Shown in pieces: positions 18,254-29,371 of a stretch of DNA of 64,000 nucleotides (the stretch's first letter is position 1; the number at the start of each line of letters is the position of its first letter). The stretch covers positions 62,001 to 126,000 of the forward strand of contig NZ_FOTR01000002.1 in assembly GCF_900114645.1 (NCBI RefSeq), read 5' to 3'. The notes under the pieces are model-generated. The model saw only the letters and a program-made list of their open reading frames with translations, had not been told where the DNA came from and did not search any database. The position numbers and the translations under genes were made by a program. This stretch comes from Gracilibacillus orientalis (GTDB lineage Bacteria > Bacillota > Bacilli > Bacillales > Amphibacillaceae).

Positions 18254-19069
18254 CCACTTTTGATAGTTCTGTTCTGTTGTGCGATATTTGTTTGGTGAAA
18301 GCGAGGTATTATTTTTGAATGATCGATAAAAAGTAGATATTGACTCAAAACCTACTTCAAAACAGATCGAGGCAATGTCTTTATCTGTCTCGACTAGCAT
18401 TTTCTTTGCTAAACCAATCCTTATCTCAGTTAAGTATTGCATCGGTGTCATTTTGTATGTATCTTTGAAAATAGTATTTATATGTCGTGTACTGATTCCC
18501 AGCCGTAATGCTAAATCTTCTGCCTGGATCCAGTCAAAATAATGAGAATCAATATAATCCTTTAATCGCTCTGCTCTCAACGTATTTGCATCGACTTTTT
18601 CATTGTTCTCCTCGCCACGTGCAATTAACAATAGAAGCTGTGATAAATACGTTCGTAGCGCCGTCTCCTGATGAAGGCTATGATGAGCTTGTTCATATAG
18701 CATTGTACGCAACAACTGACGAATTTCACTGCTATTAAAGGGGGTTAAACCTATAAATTTAGATTCATATAATGTTTTCTCAAATAAATTTGTATTTGTA
18801 CCATCTTTGATTCGTCCATCAAAGGCGAGCACCAAGACAGTTAATTTGTGATCTGAGATAATCGCATGTGGTGTTAATGGTGTAATAAATGTTACATGAT
18901 CCTGTTCAAGAAGATATTCTTTGCCATCTAAGTTGATTTTACCTGTTCCTTCAAGCGCATAAAGTAGTTGATAAAATTGATGATGATGCTCTTCAATACG
19001 GTCACCAGCGTGGTGCTTACTTTCATATAATTGTATACCGAATGGCTCGATTCTAATATCTTTTAGCAT
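18236..19069 (-). CDS. AraC-family transcriptional regulator with cupin sensor domain
   Basis: 277 aa from ATG 19069, chosen for the GGAGG SD 7 nt upstream. The N-terminal cupin region (IEEHHHQFYQLLYALEGTGKI ... HVTFITPLTPHAI) binds a small ligand. The C-terminal double helix-turn-helix (about 175-270) contains LALRLGISTRHINTIFKDTYKMTPMQYLTEIRI and ICFEVGFESISTFYRSFKNNTSLSPNKYR. The last five residues, KLPEN, are encoded by the tandem array. It is divergent from a Gfo/Idh/MocA gene and upstream of the other one; both are probably its targets. Confidence 0.92.
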   Translation of the reverse strand: MLKDIRIEPFGIQLYESKHHAGDRIEEHHHQFYQLLYALEGTGKINLDGKEYLLEQDHVTFITPLTPHAIISDHKLTVLVLAFDGRIKDGTNTNLFEKTLYESKFIGLTPFNSSEIRQLLRTMLYEQAHHSLHQETALRTYLSQLLLLIARGEENNEKVDANTLRAERLKDYIDSHYFDWIQAEDLALRLGISTRHINTIFKDTYKMTPMQYLTEIRIGLAKKMLVETDKDIASICFEVGFESISTFYRSFKNNTSLSPNKYRTTEQNYQKWKLPEN

Positions 19070-19211
19070 GAAACTTCCTCCACATTTCAGATTTTTTTGT
19101 TTAATTTTCCAGTAATTTATAATCATATACTGCGAAAATCAGGAAGTTGTGATATATTGCTATTATATCGTATCTATAAAAAAAAAAGCAAAAAGTGAGG
19201 AGATTTTCCCT

Positions 19212-20393
19212 ATGGTTAACCAGATTTCCATTTTATTAGTTGGTATTGGTGGTTATGGTAATGTATATGTAAGAAACCTTTTTCAAAGGAACGATGAAAG
19301 CGCATTCGTTAAAGGTGTAGTCGATGTCGCACCTGAACGGTCTAATTCCTATCAGGAAATCAAAGATAAAAATATACCAATCTATGATTCAATGGACCAA
19401 TTCTATCAAGAAAATCAAGCTGATCTTGCGATTATTTCAACACCTATCCATTTACATAAAGAACAAGCATGCCTCGCAATGGAAAATGGCAGCCATGTAC
19501 TTTGTGAAAAGCCAGCCACAGCTAATCCAGACCATCTGCAGCAAATGATTGAAACAAGAGATCGTACAAATAAAAAATTAGCAATTGGCTTTAACTGGTC
19601 ATTCACTGATTCTATTCAGTCTTTAAAACAAGATATTTTAGCTGGAGAATTCGGCCGACCAATCAGGATGAAAAGTCTTGTACTGTGGCCAAGAAACGCT
19701 GATTATTTTAACCGGACTGGATGGGCTGGGAAAAAATATAGTCCGGATGGAGAAATGATTTTTGATAGTGTAGCAAATAATGCAACTGCTCACTTCCTGC
19801 ATCACCTTCTCTATTTATCCGGTGATTCTATCGAAACAAGTGCGGAACTGGATCAAATATCGGCTGAATTGTACAAAGCAAATCCAGTAGAAACATTTGA
19901 TACCTGTGCGATTCATCTTCATACAAAGAATGATGTAGAAATTGTTTATCTCGCTTCACATGCGGTGGCTGATAAACATGAGCCTAAGTATACATTAGAG
20001 TTTGAAGATGCGACAATCACTTATCACCCTGAAGGCGAGCAAGGGGATATCGTAGCCAAATGGCATGATGGCCGGGAAAAGGTATATGAATATCCTGAAA
20101 ATATTCATGCTGTAAAATTGGAAGTAATGATTGAAGCAGTACGGAATGAAAAGCAAAGTATCTTATGTGGACCCGAAGCTGCAAGTGCTCATGTTCATGC
20201 TATTCACGGTATACACCAGTCTGTTAAGGACATACCAAAATTCCCTAAACATTGGATTGCCTATGATGAAGAAAGTAAACTAACAACTGTTCAAGGATTA
20301 GATGAAACGTTAAAGCAATGCTATCAACAATTCTGTCTGCCAAATGATTTAGGTGTCGAATGGAGCAAATCAGGAGAAATTGTAAAACTGTAA
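19212..20393 (+). CDS. Second Gfo/Idh/MocA family oxidoreductase
   Basis: 393 aa from ATG 19212 (GTGAGGAGA about 12 nt upstream); longer upstream starts lack an SD. Rossmann loop VGIGGYGNVYVRNLF, family signature GSHVLCEKPATANPDHL with the Lys, and a catalytic-domain stretch VANNATAHFLHHLLYLSG. It differs clearly from the oxidoreductase at 16836-17987, so it is not a recent duplicate. It is transcribed divergently from araC, which suggests it acts in the same pathway on another hydroxyl or reverses an oxidation, as in paired oxidoreductase schemes for glycoside cleavage (inference). Followed by a hairpin terminator. Confidence 0.9.
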   Translation: MVNQISILLVGIGGYGNVYVRNLFQRNDESAFVKGVVDVAPERSNSYQEIKDKNIPIYDSMDQFYQENQADLAIISTPIHLHKEQACLAMENGSHVLCEKPATANPDHLQQMIETRDRTNKKLAIGFNWSFTDSIQSLKQDILAGEFGRPIRMKSLVLWPRNADYFNRTGWAGKKYSPDGEMIFDSVANNATAHFLHHLLYLSGDSIETSAELDQISAELYKANPVETFDTCAIHLHTKNDVEIVYLASHAVADKHEPKYTLEFEDATITYHPEGEQGDIVAKWHDGREKVYEYPENIHAVKLEVMIEAVRNEKQSILCGPEAASAHVHAIHGIHQSVKDIPKFPKHWIAYDEESKLTTVQGLDETLKQCYQQFCLPNDLGVEWSKSGEIVKL

Positions 20394-20414
20394 AAGGCCA
20401 ATTTGTCGCTTTTT

Positions 20415-20442
20415 AAGTCGCAGTTAACATAAACTGCGACTT
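20415..20442 (+). terminator. Hairpin terminator after the second oxidoreductase
   Basis: AAGTCGCAGTT (20415-20425) and AACTGCGACTT (20432-20442) form an 11-bp stem 21 nt after the stop codon; the downstream tract CTTCATTT is only moderately T-rich. It lies between convergent genes. Confidence 0.65.
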
Positions 20443-20475
20443 CTTCATTTCTGTTAGAGATAGGTGCTAGTCCAA

Positions 20476-20865
20476 CTACATCTGCTCTAATTGAATTTTG
20501 GCTAAACTGGTAATGATTTCATCGAGGGATTTGCCCATATTTGCTTCTACAGCTGCTATGTAAGAACCCTCAACCAATGGAATACGGTCTGCTATTTTCA
20601 CATCTGATTTTCCTGAAAATTCAATTGCCATTTCTGCATTCATCTTTGCACTTCCTAAATCATACAGTAGCAATACCCCATTGCCATGATCTGCTCTTTC
20701 AATAGCTGTCATAATTTTCTCCATACTGGTACCAATATCTTCTTGATCCGTTCCTGCTGCTACTTCAATCGGTACATCTGATATTACCTGGTCAATTAAT
20801 TCGACTACTCCTTGACCTATCTTGGCACTATGAGAAATAATGACAACCCCTGTCTTTTCTGCCAT
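20476..20865 (-). CDS. dhaM: DhaM, PTS-EIIA-type phosphoryl donor for dihydroxyacetone kinase
   Basis: 129 aa, a single mannose-class EIIA domain. The phospho-accepting His is H9 in VVIISHSAKIGQGVVELI, and the domain ends with the usual LLLYDLGSAKMNAEMA helix. It lacks the HPr and EI domains fused to E. coli DhaM, as is normal for Firmicutes, so it takes phosphate from general HPr. It passes phosphate to ADP bound in DhaL. Last gene of dhaKLM, 2 bp from dhaL, with SD GGAGGTTT. Confidence 0.94.
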   Translation of the reverse strand: MAEKTGVVIISHSAKIGQGVVELIDQVISDVPIEVAAGTDQEDIGTSMEKIMTAIERADHGNGVLLLYDLGSAKMNAEMAIEFSGKSDVKIADRIPLVEGSYIAAVEANMGKSLDEIITSLAKIQLEQM

Positions 20866-20867
20866 TT

Positions 20868-21488
20868 TTAAACCTCCAGTTCTAAAACTGAGACTAATGC
20901 TTCAAACATATAAAAAGATGACATCGAACCTGGGTCGACATGACCGATGGCACGTTCTTTCAAATACGAAGCTCGCCCTTTTGTAGCAATCAGTGCTCTT
21001 GTATCTTCAATGGTTGCTTGGCATGCTTCGATCAATTCTTGCCAATCTTCCACCTTTTCTGAATCAAGAAATGCTGCAGCCTGATACCAGACATCATACA
21101 TCGTCTTTTCACCAAATTCAGCTTTGCCTCGCATCTTAATACCTTCTAAGGCCTCATCTATTGCTACTTTAAAGTTTTGCTGGTTTACTTCTTTATCCTG
21201 TAAGGCTGTGGCCATTTTTAAAAATGCCGTTCCATACAATGGTCCGGAAGCACCACCAACCTTCGCAGTTAACGTCATGGCAGCAGATTTCAGCACATCA
21301 GCAACCGTATCGTAATCTGTGTTATTTATTTTATCAACTACCTCAGCAAACCCCCGTTCCATATTAATCCCGTGGTCACCATCTCCTATGGCTTGATCTA
21401 AAGTTGTCAACTGCTCTTTGTTGACTTCCATTCGTTTGTGAATTTCCTTCATCCATTGTATCGTTTGTTCAACTGTTAAAATGATCAT
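20868..21488 (-). CDS. dhaL: DhaL, ADP-binding subunit of PTS-dependent dihydroxyacetone kinase
   Basis: Holds a permanently bound ADP that is phosphorylated by DhaM and transfers phosphate to DhaK-bound dihydroxyacetone. About 206 aa from ATG 21488, chosen for GAAGGAG 6 nt upstream. Diagnostic stretches: AIGDGDHGINMERGF (Mg-binding Asp), AMTLTAKVGGASGPLYGTAF and RASYLKERAIGHVDPGS. Between dhaK and dhaM in the usual order. Confidence 0.95.
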   Translation of the reverse strand: MIILTVEQTIQWMKEIHKRMEVNKEQLTTLDQAIGDGDHGINMERGFAEVVDKINNTDYDTVADVLKSAAMTLTAKVGGASGPLYGTAFLKMATALQDKEVNQQNFKVAIDEALEGIKMRGKAEFGEKTMYDVWYQAAAFLDSEKVEDWQELIEACQATIEDTRALIATKGRASYLKERAIGHVDPGSMSSFYMFEALVSVLELEV

Positions 21489-21515
21489 AAAATACTCCTT
21501 CATATTACAATTTAG

Positions 21516-22508
21516 TTAGAGTCGAAAAGCAATTGCATCTGATTGTCCATCTAATGCTTCTTTTAACTGGTCGTCCAATTTTAATAAACTAATAGAGAAT
21601 CCTGTCATTTCAAGAGATGTCATATATTCTCCTACCCATGTTTTATATATATTAATCCCTTTCTCTCCTAGCATCTTAGCTACTTGACGATGTACAATAA
21701 AAAGCTCCATTTCTGGGGTCGCACCCATACCATTGACTAATACAGCTACCTCACTGTTCGTATAATCAATGTCTGCTAAAATTTTAGCTACTAAAGTGGA
21801 TGTGATCTCATTAGCGGATTGCAGTGGTACACGCTCAATTCCTGGTTCGCCATGGATACCAATGCCGATTTCCACTTCGTCTTCTTTCAACGTAAAGCTC
21901 GGTTTTCCCGCCGCAGGAACAGTACACGATTCTAAAGCAACTCCCATCGATCGGACATTTTTTATAACCTTTTCGGCAGCAGCTTTAACCTCTGCTAAAC
22001 TGGCTCCTGATTCTGCAATCGCTCCTGCTATCTTATGAACAAAAACTGTACCAGCAATACCGCGGCGGCCAGTAGTAAAAGTACTATCCTCTACTGCTAC
22101 ATCGTCATTTACAATTACTTTTTCAACGGTGATACCTTCCGCTTCTGCTAACTCAGCGGCCATATCGAAGTTCATCACATCACCAGTATAATTTTTGATA
22201 ATAAGTAATACACCTGAACCACTATCTGTTGCTTTAATTCCTTCCAAAACTTGATCTGGTGTTGGTGAAGTAAATACTTCACCGACTACTGCTGCATCCA
22301 ACATGCCTTTCCCTACATATCCACCGTGAGCTGGTTCATGTCCGCTGCCCCCACCACTAACTAAACCTACTTTACCTGATACAGGGGCATCTTTTCTCGC
22401 TATTACTGTTGTATCGGGTATTCTTTTAACTGAATCAGCATGTGCTGTAACAAAACCATCCAGCATTTCTTCTACTACTTGGTCTGTACTGTTTAACACC
22501 TTTTTCAC
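21516..22508 (-). CDS. dhaK: DhaK, dihydroxyacetone-binding kinase subunit
   Basis: 330 aa with a GTG start (GAGGTGATC SD upstream). GLVSGGGSGHEPAHGGYVGKG forms the sugar-binding loop, and the His that binds dihydroxyacetone covalently is in GIGIHGEPGIERV. Product is dihydroxyacetone phosphate. The dhaKLM genes follow the glpFKD genes, separated by 128 bp that include the glpD hairpin. No glycerol dehydrogenase is in the window to supply dihydroxyacetone, so it is made elsewhere or taken up. Confidence 0.95.
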   Translation of the reverse strand: MKKVLNSTDQVVEEMLDGFVTAHADSVKRIPDTTVIARKDAPVSGKVGLVSGGGSGHEPAHGGYVGKGMLDAAVVGEVFTSPTPDQVLEGIKATDSGSGVLLIIKNYTGDVMNFDMAAELAEAEGITVEKVIVNDDVAVEDSTFTTGRRGIAGTVFVHKIAGAIAESGASLAEVKAAAEKVIKNVRSMGVALESCTVPAAGKPSFTLKEDEVEIGIGIHGEPGIERVPLQSANEITSTLVAKILADIDYTNSEVAVLVNGMGATPEMELFIVHRQVAKMLGEKGINIYKTWVGEYMTSLEMTGFSISLLKLDDQLKEALDGQSDAIAFRL

Positions 22509-22614
22509 AACAGATCACCTCTTCATTTAGTGTATAGTTTCATAGTAAACAAAAATGAGCAATATTTCCAAAAATAAGAGAAGCTTTTTGCAATTATCTA
22601 CTTATCTTGGTACA

Positions 22615-22648
22615 ACAAAGCCGTGAGGCTAAGACCTCACGACTTTGT
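22615..22648 (-). terminator. Hairpin overlapping the glpD stop codon
   Basis: ACAAAG-CCGTGAGG (22615-22628) pairs with CCTCACG-ACTTTGT (22635-22648), about 13 bp with a 6-nt loop; the glpD stop lies in its first arm. No long T run follows on the minus strand, so it may be only a partial terminator or an mRNA-stabilising end. Confidence 0.5.
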
Positions 22649-24289
22649 TGGATGTACTGCTTCATACATCAATTGCTCTAATTCTTCTGTATATTGTTCA
22701 GTATCTTCATTTGACCAATTGAACAATTGTGCCATTTCCTTAATAACAGCATCTTTTTCTTGCTTTACCCAATTAATATCAAAGAACAGTGCTCCTGTTC
22801 TGCGAATAAAAAAGTCAATCGGTTTACATGTTGCTTCATGCTCAATACTATAGTGAAGCATTGCATATGTCACCGGAGAAAGGGGATTTTCATTACCTAA
22901 TGCTTCCTGGTAGTAATCATAGACAACCGGAATATTGGAACCATAACGTTGCACAAGAATTGCAGCTTTTTCTTCCGATAAACCTAATTCTACCCCTTTT
23001 GCGATTTGTTCTTTCTTATATTCTTTAAAGCCTTTTGATCCACCAACATCACCGCCTGAAATCGGTAAATGTTTTGTATCACTTGGATAAAAGACTCTTT
23101 TCTCTGCCTGAACCAATTTATCATGTATTACTTTAACGACATCTTCTGCCATTTTACGGTATCCTGTCAGTTTACCACCAGCAATAGAAATCAGCCCTGA
23201 ATCCGATTCAAAAATTTCATCCTTACGTGAAATTTCAGAAGGATCCTTTCCATCTTCATGAATTAATGGTCGTAAACCTGACCAACTGGACTCGACATCG
23301 TCTACTGTAATTTTCTGACCAGGAAACATAAACTCAATCGCATCCAACACATAATCCCGATCAGACTCTGTCATGGTTGGGTGTGCGATATTTCCTTCGT
23401 AAACGGTATCTGTTGTTCCTACATATGTCTTACCATCTCTTGGTATCGCAAATACCATTCGACCATCTGGTGTATCAAAATAGATCGCTTGTTTTAAAGG
23501 AAAACGAGATTGATCAAAAACAAGATGAATTCCTTTAGTAAGTTTTAATGTTTTTCCTTTTTTCGACTTATCTTTCTCACGGATAGTATCTACCCATGGT
23601 CCAGCAGCATTAACAATATATTTTGCCTTGATTTCATGGACTTCATTTGTTAATTGATCGACTACTTCGACACCATTGACACGATCGTTCTCATAAAGCA
23701 GTTCTGAAACTTTTGCATAGTTTAAAGCAAGTGCTCCGTTCTCAACAGCTTTTTTCATTACTTCCATCGTAAGCCTTGCATCATCTGTACGATATTCTAC
23801 ATAATATCCTGCACCTTTTAAACCTTCATCTTTCAATAAAGGTTCACGTCTTACAGCTTCTTCACTACTAAGCATTTTGCGACGTTCAGATTTTTTGACA
23901 CCGGCAAGGAAATCGTACACTCGTAATCCGATATTAGTTGAAAAAGGACCGAAGTTACCATCTTGATAAAATGGAAGCATCATCCACTCAGGTGTTGTCA
24001 CATGAGGACCATTTTCATAAACAATTTCTCTTTCTTTTCCTACTTCAGCGACCATTTTTACTTCAAATTGTTTTAAGTAGCGTAAACCACCATGAACAAG
24101 CTTAGTAGACCTGCTTGAAGTACCTGCAGCAAAATCCTGCATTTCAATAACTGCCACTTTTAATCCTCGTAAGACAGCGTCAAGTGCAATACCTGCACCT
24201 GTAATACCGCCGCCAATGATAATCATATCTACTTGATCTGTTTTTATTTGTTGATATGTCTCTATACGTTTTTTACTTGAGAATGTCAT
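22637..24289 (-). CDS. glpD: Aerobic glycerol-3-phosphate dehydrogenase
   Basis: FAD enzyme that oxidises glycerol-3-P to dihydroxyacetone phosphate and passes electrons to quinone at the membrane face. About 550 aa from ATG 24289, preferred because GGGGGA lies 9 nt upstream; ATG 24304 would place that motif inside the gene. N-terminal FAD loop MIIIGGGITGAGIALDAVLR, GTSSRSTKLVHGGLRYLK, and a C-terminal IAGGKLTGYRKMAEDVV, all GlpD hallmarks. It follows glpK closely. Confidence 0.96.
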   Translation of the reverse strand: MTFSSKKRIETYQQIKTDQVDMIIIGGGITGAGIALDAVLRGLKVAVIEMQDFAAGTSSRSTKLVHGGLRYLKQFEVKMVAEVGKEREIVYENGPHVTTPEWMMLPFYQDGNFGPFSTNIGLRVYDFLAGVKKSERRKMLSSEEAVRREPLLKDEGLKGAGYYVEYRTDDARLTMEVMKKAVENGALALNYAKVSELLYENDRVNGVEVVDQLTNEVHEIKAKYIVNAAGPWVDTIREKDKSKKGKTLKLTKGIHLVFDQSRFPLKQAIYFDTPDGRMVFAIPRDGKTYVGTTDTVYEGNIAHPTMTESDRDYVLDAIEFMFPGQKITVDDVESSWSGLRPLIHEDGKDPSEISRKDEIFESDSGLISIAGGKLTGYRKMAEDVVKVIHDKLVQAEKRVFYPSDTKHLPISGGDVGGSKGFKEYKKEQIAKGVELGLSEEKAAILVQRYGSNIPVVYDYYQEALGNENPLSPVTYAMLHYSIEHEATCKPIDFFIRRTGALFFDINWVKQEKDAVIKEMAQLFNWSNEDTEQYTEELEQLMYEAVHPTKS

Positions 24290-24309
24290 AGATTTGTCCC
24301 CCATAACTT

Positions 24310-25830
<1,521 letters not shown>

Positions 25831-26673
25831 TTAAACAGCTTCTTTTTCATTAGAGCTATTAGATGATTTGATTGGTCCGTTATGTTTTTTTAATTCGGTA
25901 GTTAACGCTGTTGCAAATATTACTGCTATCACTGCGGACATCACCCAAAACAATCCATCAACCTCACCAACAAACATGGTGTTATAGAACACTGCTCCAT
26001 AAACACCACCGATAATCGGACCTAATACCGGTATCCAAGCATATTTCCAATTGGAATCTCCTTTTCCAATAATCGGCAAAATAGCATGAGCAATTCGAGG
26101 TCCTAAGTCTCTGGCTGGATTAATAGCATAGCCTGTTGTTCCACCCAGTGATACCCCGATTGCTAGAATTAATAAACCTACAATTGCAGGGTTTAAACCT
26201 TCTGTAAATTGATTGGCACCGATAAATAGAAGTCCCATAACTAATACAAACGTACCAATTATTTCACTGACTAAATTGGAAGGTGCGCTCTTTACTGCAG
26301 GGTCTGTAGAAAATACCCCTAACTTTGCACCTTTATCTTCTGTTTCCTTCCAGTGAGGCAGGTATTGGAAAAAGACAATAACCGCACCAACAAACGCCCC
26401 AATCAGTTGAGCTCCTAGATACATTGGAACCTTTGCCCATGGAAATTCACCAATAGAAGCAAAACCAATAGTCACCGCAGGATTAAGATGTGCTCCTGAA
26501 ACACTTCCTACAGCATAAACCCCCATTGCAACACCTAACCCCCAACCTATTGAGATAACGATCCAACCTGCACCTTCTGCTTTTGATTTCTTTAAAACTA
26601 CACCACCGATAACACCGCCTCCTAAGATAATCAGTATCATCGTTCCTATGATCTCAGCTAAAAACTCAGACAT
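25831..26673 (-). CDS. glpF: Glycerol uptake facilitator (aquaglyceroporin)
   Basis: 280 aa with six membrane helices and the two half-helix signatures of the MIP family, HLNPAVTIG and INPARDLGPR; the Asp after the second NPAR is the mark of glycerol-type rather than water-type channels. The C-terminal tail is hydrophilic (TTELKKHNGPIKSSN). First gene of glpF-glpK-glpD, with a GlpP-type leader and attenuator upstream. Confidence 0.96.
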   Translation of the reverse strand: MSEFLAEIIGTMILIILGGGVIGGVVLKKSKAEGAGWIVISIGWGLGVAMGVYAVGSVSGAHLNPAVTIGFASIGEFPWAKVPMYLGAQLIGAFVGAVIVFFQYLPHWKETEDKGAKLGVFSTDPAVKSAPSNLVSEIIGTFVLVMGLLFIGANQFTEGLNPAIVGLLILAIGVSLGGTTGYAINPARDLGPRIAHAILPIIGKGDSNWKYAWIPVLGPIIGGVYGAVFYNTMFVGEVDGLFWVMSAVIAVIFATALTTELKKHNGPIKSSNSSNEKEAV

Positions 26674-26737
26674 TTTGTTCCACCCCGCATCTAATAATAA
26701 GTTCCACTTTTAACAAGAGATGCACGTGCAATGTCAG

Positions 26738-26814
26738 AAAAAAAAAGTCCACACAGCCAGTACGTACCACTTCCTAGGAAGGTACGTAGCTTGCTGTGTG
26801 GACTCCTTGTCTCC
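26738..26814 (-). promoter_or_regulatory. glpF leader: GlpP-type attenuator
   Basis: On the minus strand, about 20 nt after the expected start, lies GGAGACAAGGAGTCC (26800-26814). It is followed by a long hairpin: arms at 26793-26804 and 26746-26757 (12 bp), plus inner arms at 26781-26788 and 26761-26768. A nine-T run (26738-26746) comes next, 65 bp before the glpF ATG. GlpP is known to prevent termination in such glp leaders of bacilli when glycerol-3-P is bound, and a glpP gene lies at 32651-33193. The structure is seen; GlpP action is by analogy. Confidence 0.82.
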
Positions 26815-26840
26815 GACACGTTCTTAACTTGTTATCTATA

Positions 26841-26869
26841 ATAATAAACATAATGTAAAGCGCTGTCAA
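26841..26869 (-). promoter_or_regulatory. glpFKD promoter with cre-like overlap
   Basis: -35 TTGACA (26864-26869), 17-nt spacer, -10 TATTAT (26841-26846). TGACAGCGCTTTAC (26855-26868, 12 of 14 to the cre consensus) overlaps the -35, consistent with CcpA repression. Confidence 0.8.
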
Positions 26870-26964
26870 TGATTTTCTTCTATTTTTTTCACTAAGACCG
26901 TATGGAGCATACTTTAAATCATTTATTAGATCAGGATGGAAAAATCCACCGGTTTCCGATACGA

Positions 26965-29349
26965 TTAAACATTCAGTACGAATGGATGGAGGTTCGTGAT
27001 GATTTGACCATTTACTTTCACTTTTCTCTGTTCTAGTTTCGGTAAGTAACAGGTTATTTTTTCGTAAGGGAGTTTATATTCCCCCTCTACTTCCGTGTTA
27101 ATATCAATGAGTTCATCATTACATTCCATCTTAATTTTGATATACGTATATTCTCCATCTTTATAATGAATGGTTTGCCCATCATCTTCATAAATATATT
27201 CTTCTGTAACCCCATTATTTTTATAAGGGAAAAGAAGCACACCTCTCTCCTCTATATTATTGTGGAAGGCTATTTCTCCATCTCTAATTGGAAGGATAGA
27301 CCCTGCTTGAGCATACATAGGAATGGTATCCAGTGGTGCATCAGTTTTTAAGTTTGTTCTACCTGGATAGAATTTGTCTGAATTAATATCGTACCATCCA
27401 TGTTTATTATCAGGCAAATAAACGTCACGGTGACGTGCACCCTCTTCTACCACATTACAAATCAACAATTGATCACCTACGATAAAATCATCATTTTCTT
27501 CGAAGGTTTGTTTATCGTGATCAAACTGATAGAAAGTAGGAGTTAAAATTGGTTTATAATCTTTATGAGCCTTATGCAATGCTTGGTATAGAAATGGAAT
27601 CCATTTGACACGTTCTTTCATTAATCCTCTGATAAGATCGAGATACTCCGGATACATCCAAGGAACATTTACTGTTTTATCTTCATTCCAAGAATGAATG
27701 GTAAATCGCGGGTGGAAAATGCCATTTTGTATCCAACGAATAAATAATTCAGGATCAGGAGCTTTACCTGAAAAACCTCCCACATCATGTCCAAAATTAT
27801 AAACACCACTCATACTGAGACTTAATCCCATTTTAATATTGAAACGGATAGTCTTCCATTCTGTAAAATTGTCCCCAGACCATGTTTGTACATATTTCTG
27901 CATGCCAGCTGCTCCGGATCGGGAAATTAGATAAGGACGTACATCAGGGAAAAATTCACGTTGTGCTTCATAAGAAGCTTTCATCATTAGCATTGTTTGA
28001 ATTGGTTTAATATAACTAACTGAAATAGGGTCTCCAAATCCTAAGGCCTTCGCATTCTCATCCCATATTTCATATTCATTGTTGTCGTTCCATGTCGAGT
28101 CAATGCCATATGACAGCAGCTGTGTTTTTATTTTATCTTTCCACCAGTCAAATGTTTGATCATTAGTAAAATCCAGGTAAGAGCCAATATCATCCCAGAA
28201 TTGAGAAACTTCAGGTTCATCAAGATCTTTAGACATAATAAAATAATTGTTCTCTGCTAATTCATTATATAATGGGTGCCCTTTTAGTAATACTGGTTTA
28301 ATATTTGCGCATAATTTAATGCCATTATTCTGGAAGTTTTCGATCATTTCATCTGGTGATGGAATTTTGGAATAATCCCAATTAAAAACATAACGTTTAT
28401 CACCTATACTAGTATAACCAGATGACAGTTGAAATGAATCACAAGGTATATCATATTCTCTGCAAGACTCAACAAATTTTTTCAACTGCTCTTGTGCGTC
28501 TGGTGCATCGGTATAAGTCATCGTAGAACCTGAATATCCTAAACTCCATTTTGGTGGCATGATCGTTTTTCCAGTTAATCTTGAAAAAGTCTCCACGACA
28601 TTTTTTATTCGTGGACCTAACATAAAGTAATAATCTAAATTACCTTTAGTCGCATGATAATATCGATATAAACCATGGTAATTATCCAGTTCATTACCTA
28701 AGTCGAAAATAGCGTCACTGTAATTATCATAGTATAAACCGTAAGCAATTTCTGTATCATCATTATAGGTTATATAGTAAGGGATATGTTTGTACAATGG
28801 ATCTGTATGCTCTGCATCGTATCCCATCGCATCTATTGTCTTCATTCGATACCGTTTACCAACTTTATTTAAAGGACCGCCTTTTTCACCGAGTCCGTAA
28901 TAATGATCATTTGTGTTTCTTTCCAAATAATGATAAACACCTGTACCTAAACTTTTATTAAAGTTATAATTTTGCGTTTGTCTATCATTGGCAATATTAA
29001 TCCATTGTTCATTAACTTTTGCAAACCAATGAAATTTTAAACCGTTTAATTCAATCACAATCCTTAATTTATCTGTAAAAATCTCTATCTCATTTTTAGA
29101 CTCATGAAGTTGAAAATGAGGTAAAGTAAATGGTGATAAATCTGATTTTTCTCTCCCTTCTTTAGCTACATCCTCCGCTTCTGGTGTAATTGTCCATGTT
29201 CTATTTAATAATGGATGCTGCTCCTCAGGGATATATACTCTAAAAACATCTTCTTCTAAAATGTACACATGAGCAATCGTATCCCCTCCACGTAAAATAA
29301 TCGTATTATTTTCAACTGCATTTATACTAAATTTAATATCTTTTATCAT
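26965..29349 (-). CDS. GH31 alpha-glycosidase
   Basis: 794 aa, cytoplasmic (no signal peptide). N-terminal galactose-mutarotase-like sandwich, then a barrel with GYSGSTMTYTDAPDAQEQL, the nucleophile Asp in STWNDNNEYEIW, the acid/base Asp in QTWSGDNFTEWKTI, and SGVYNFGHDVGGFSG. GH31 covers alpha-glucosidases, alpha-xylosidases, alpha-galactosidases and lyases; the subtype cannot be settled by eye. It is the last gene of a TRAP transporter operon, 22 bp after dctM, whose leader resembles that of glpF. A substrate combining an alpha-linked sugar with glycerol or glycerate is therefore plausible (inference). Confidence 0.92.
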   Translation of the reverse strand: MIKDIKFSINAVENNTIILRGGDTIAHVYILEEDVFRVYIPEEQHPLLNRTWTITPEAEDVAKEGREKSDLSPFTLPHFQLHESKNEIEIFTDKLRIVIELNGLKFHWFAKVNEQWINIANDRQTQNYNFNKSLGTGVYHYLERNTNDHYYGLGEKGGPLNKVGKRYRMKTIDAMGYDAEHTDPLYKHIPYYITYNDDTEIAYGLYYDNYSDAIFDLGNELDNYHGLYRYYHATKGNLDYYFMLGPRIKNVVETFSRLTGKTIMPPKWSLGYSGSTMTYTDAPDAQEQLKKFVESCREYDIPCDSFQLSSGYTSIGDKRYVFNWDYSKIPSPDEMIENFQNNGIKLCANIKPVLLKGHPLYNELAENNYFIMSKDLDEPEVSQFWDDIGSYLDFTNDQTFDWWKDKIKTQLLSYGIDSTWNDNNEYEIWDENAKALGFGDPISVSYIKPIQTMLMMKASYEAQREFFPDVRPYLISRSGAAGMQKYVQTWSGDNFTEWKTIRFNIKMGLSLSMSGVYNFGHDVGGFSGKAPDPELFIRWIQNGIFHPRFTIHSWNEDKTVNVPWMYPEYLDLIRGLMKERVKWIPFLYQALHKAHKDYKPILTPTFYQFDHDKQTFEENDDFIVGDQLLICNVVEEGARHRDVYLPDNKHGWYDINSDKFYPGRTNLKTDAPLDTIPMYAQAGSILPIRDGEIAFHNNIEERGVLLFPYKNNGVTEEYIYEDDGQTIHYKDGEYTYIKIKMECNDELIDINTEVEGEYKLPYEKITCYLPKLEQRKVKVNGQIITNLHPFVLNV

Positions 29350-29371
29350 AACTAAACCTCGCTTCTGAAAT

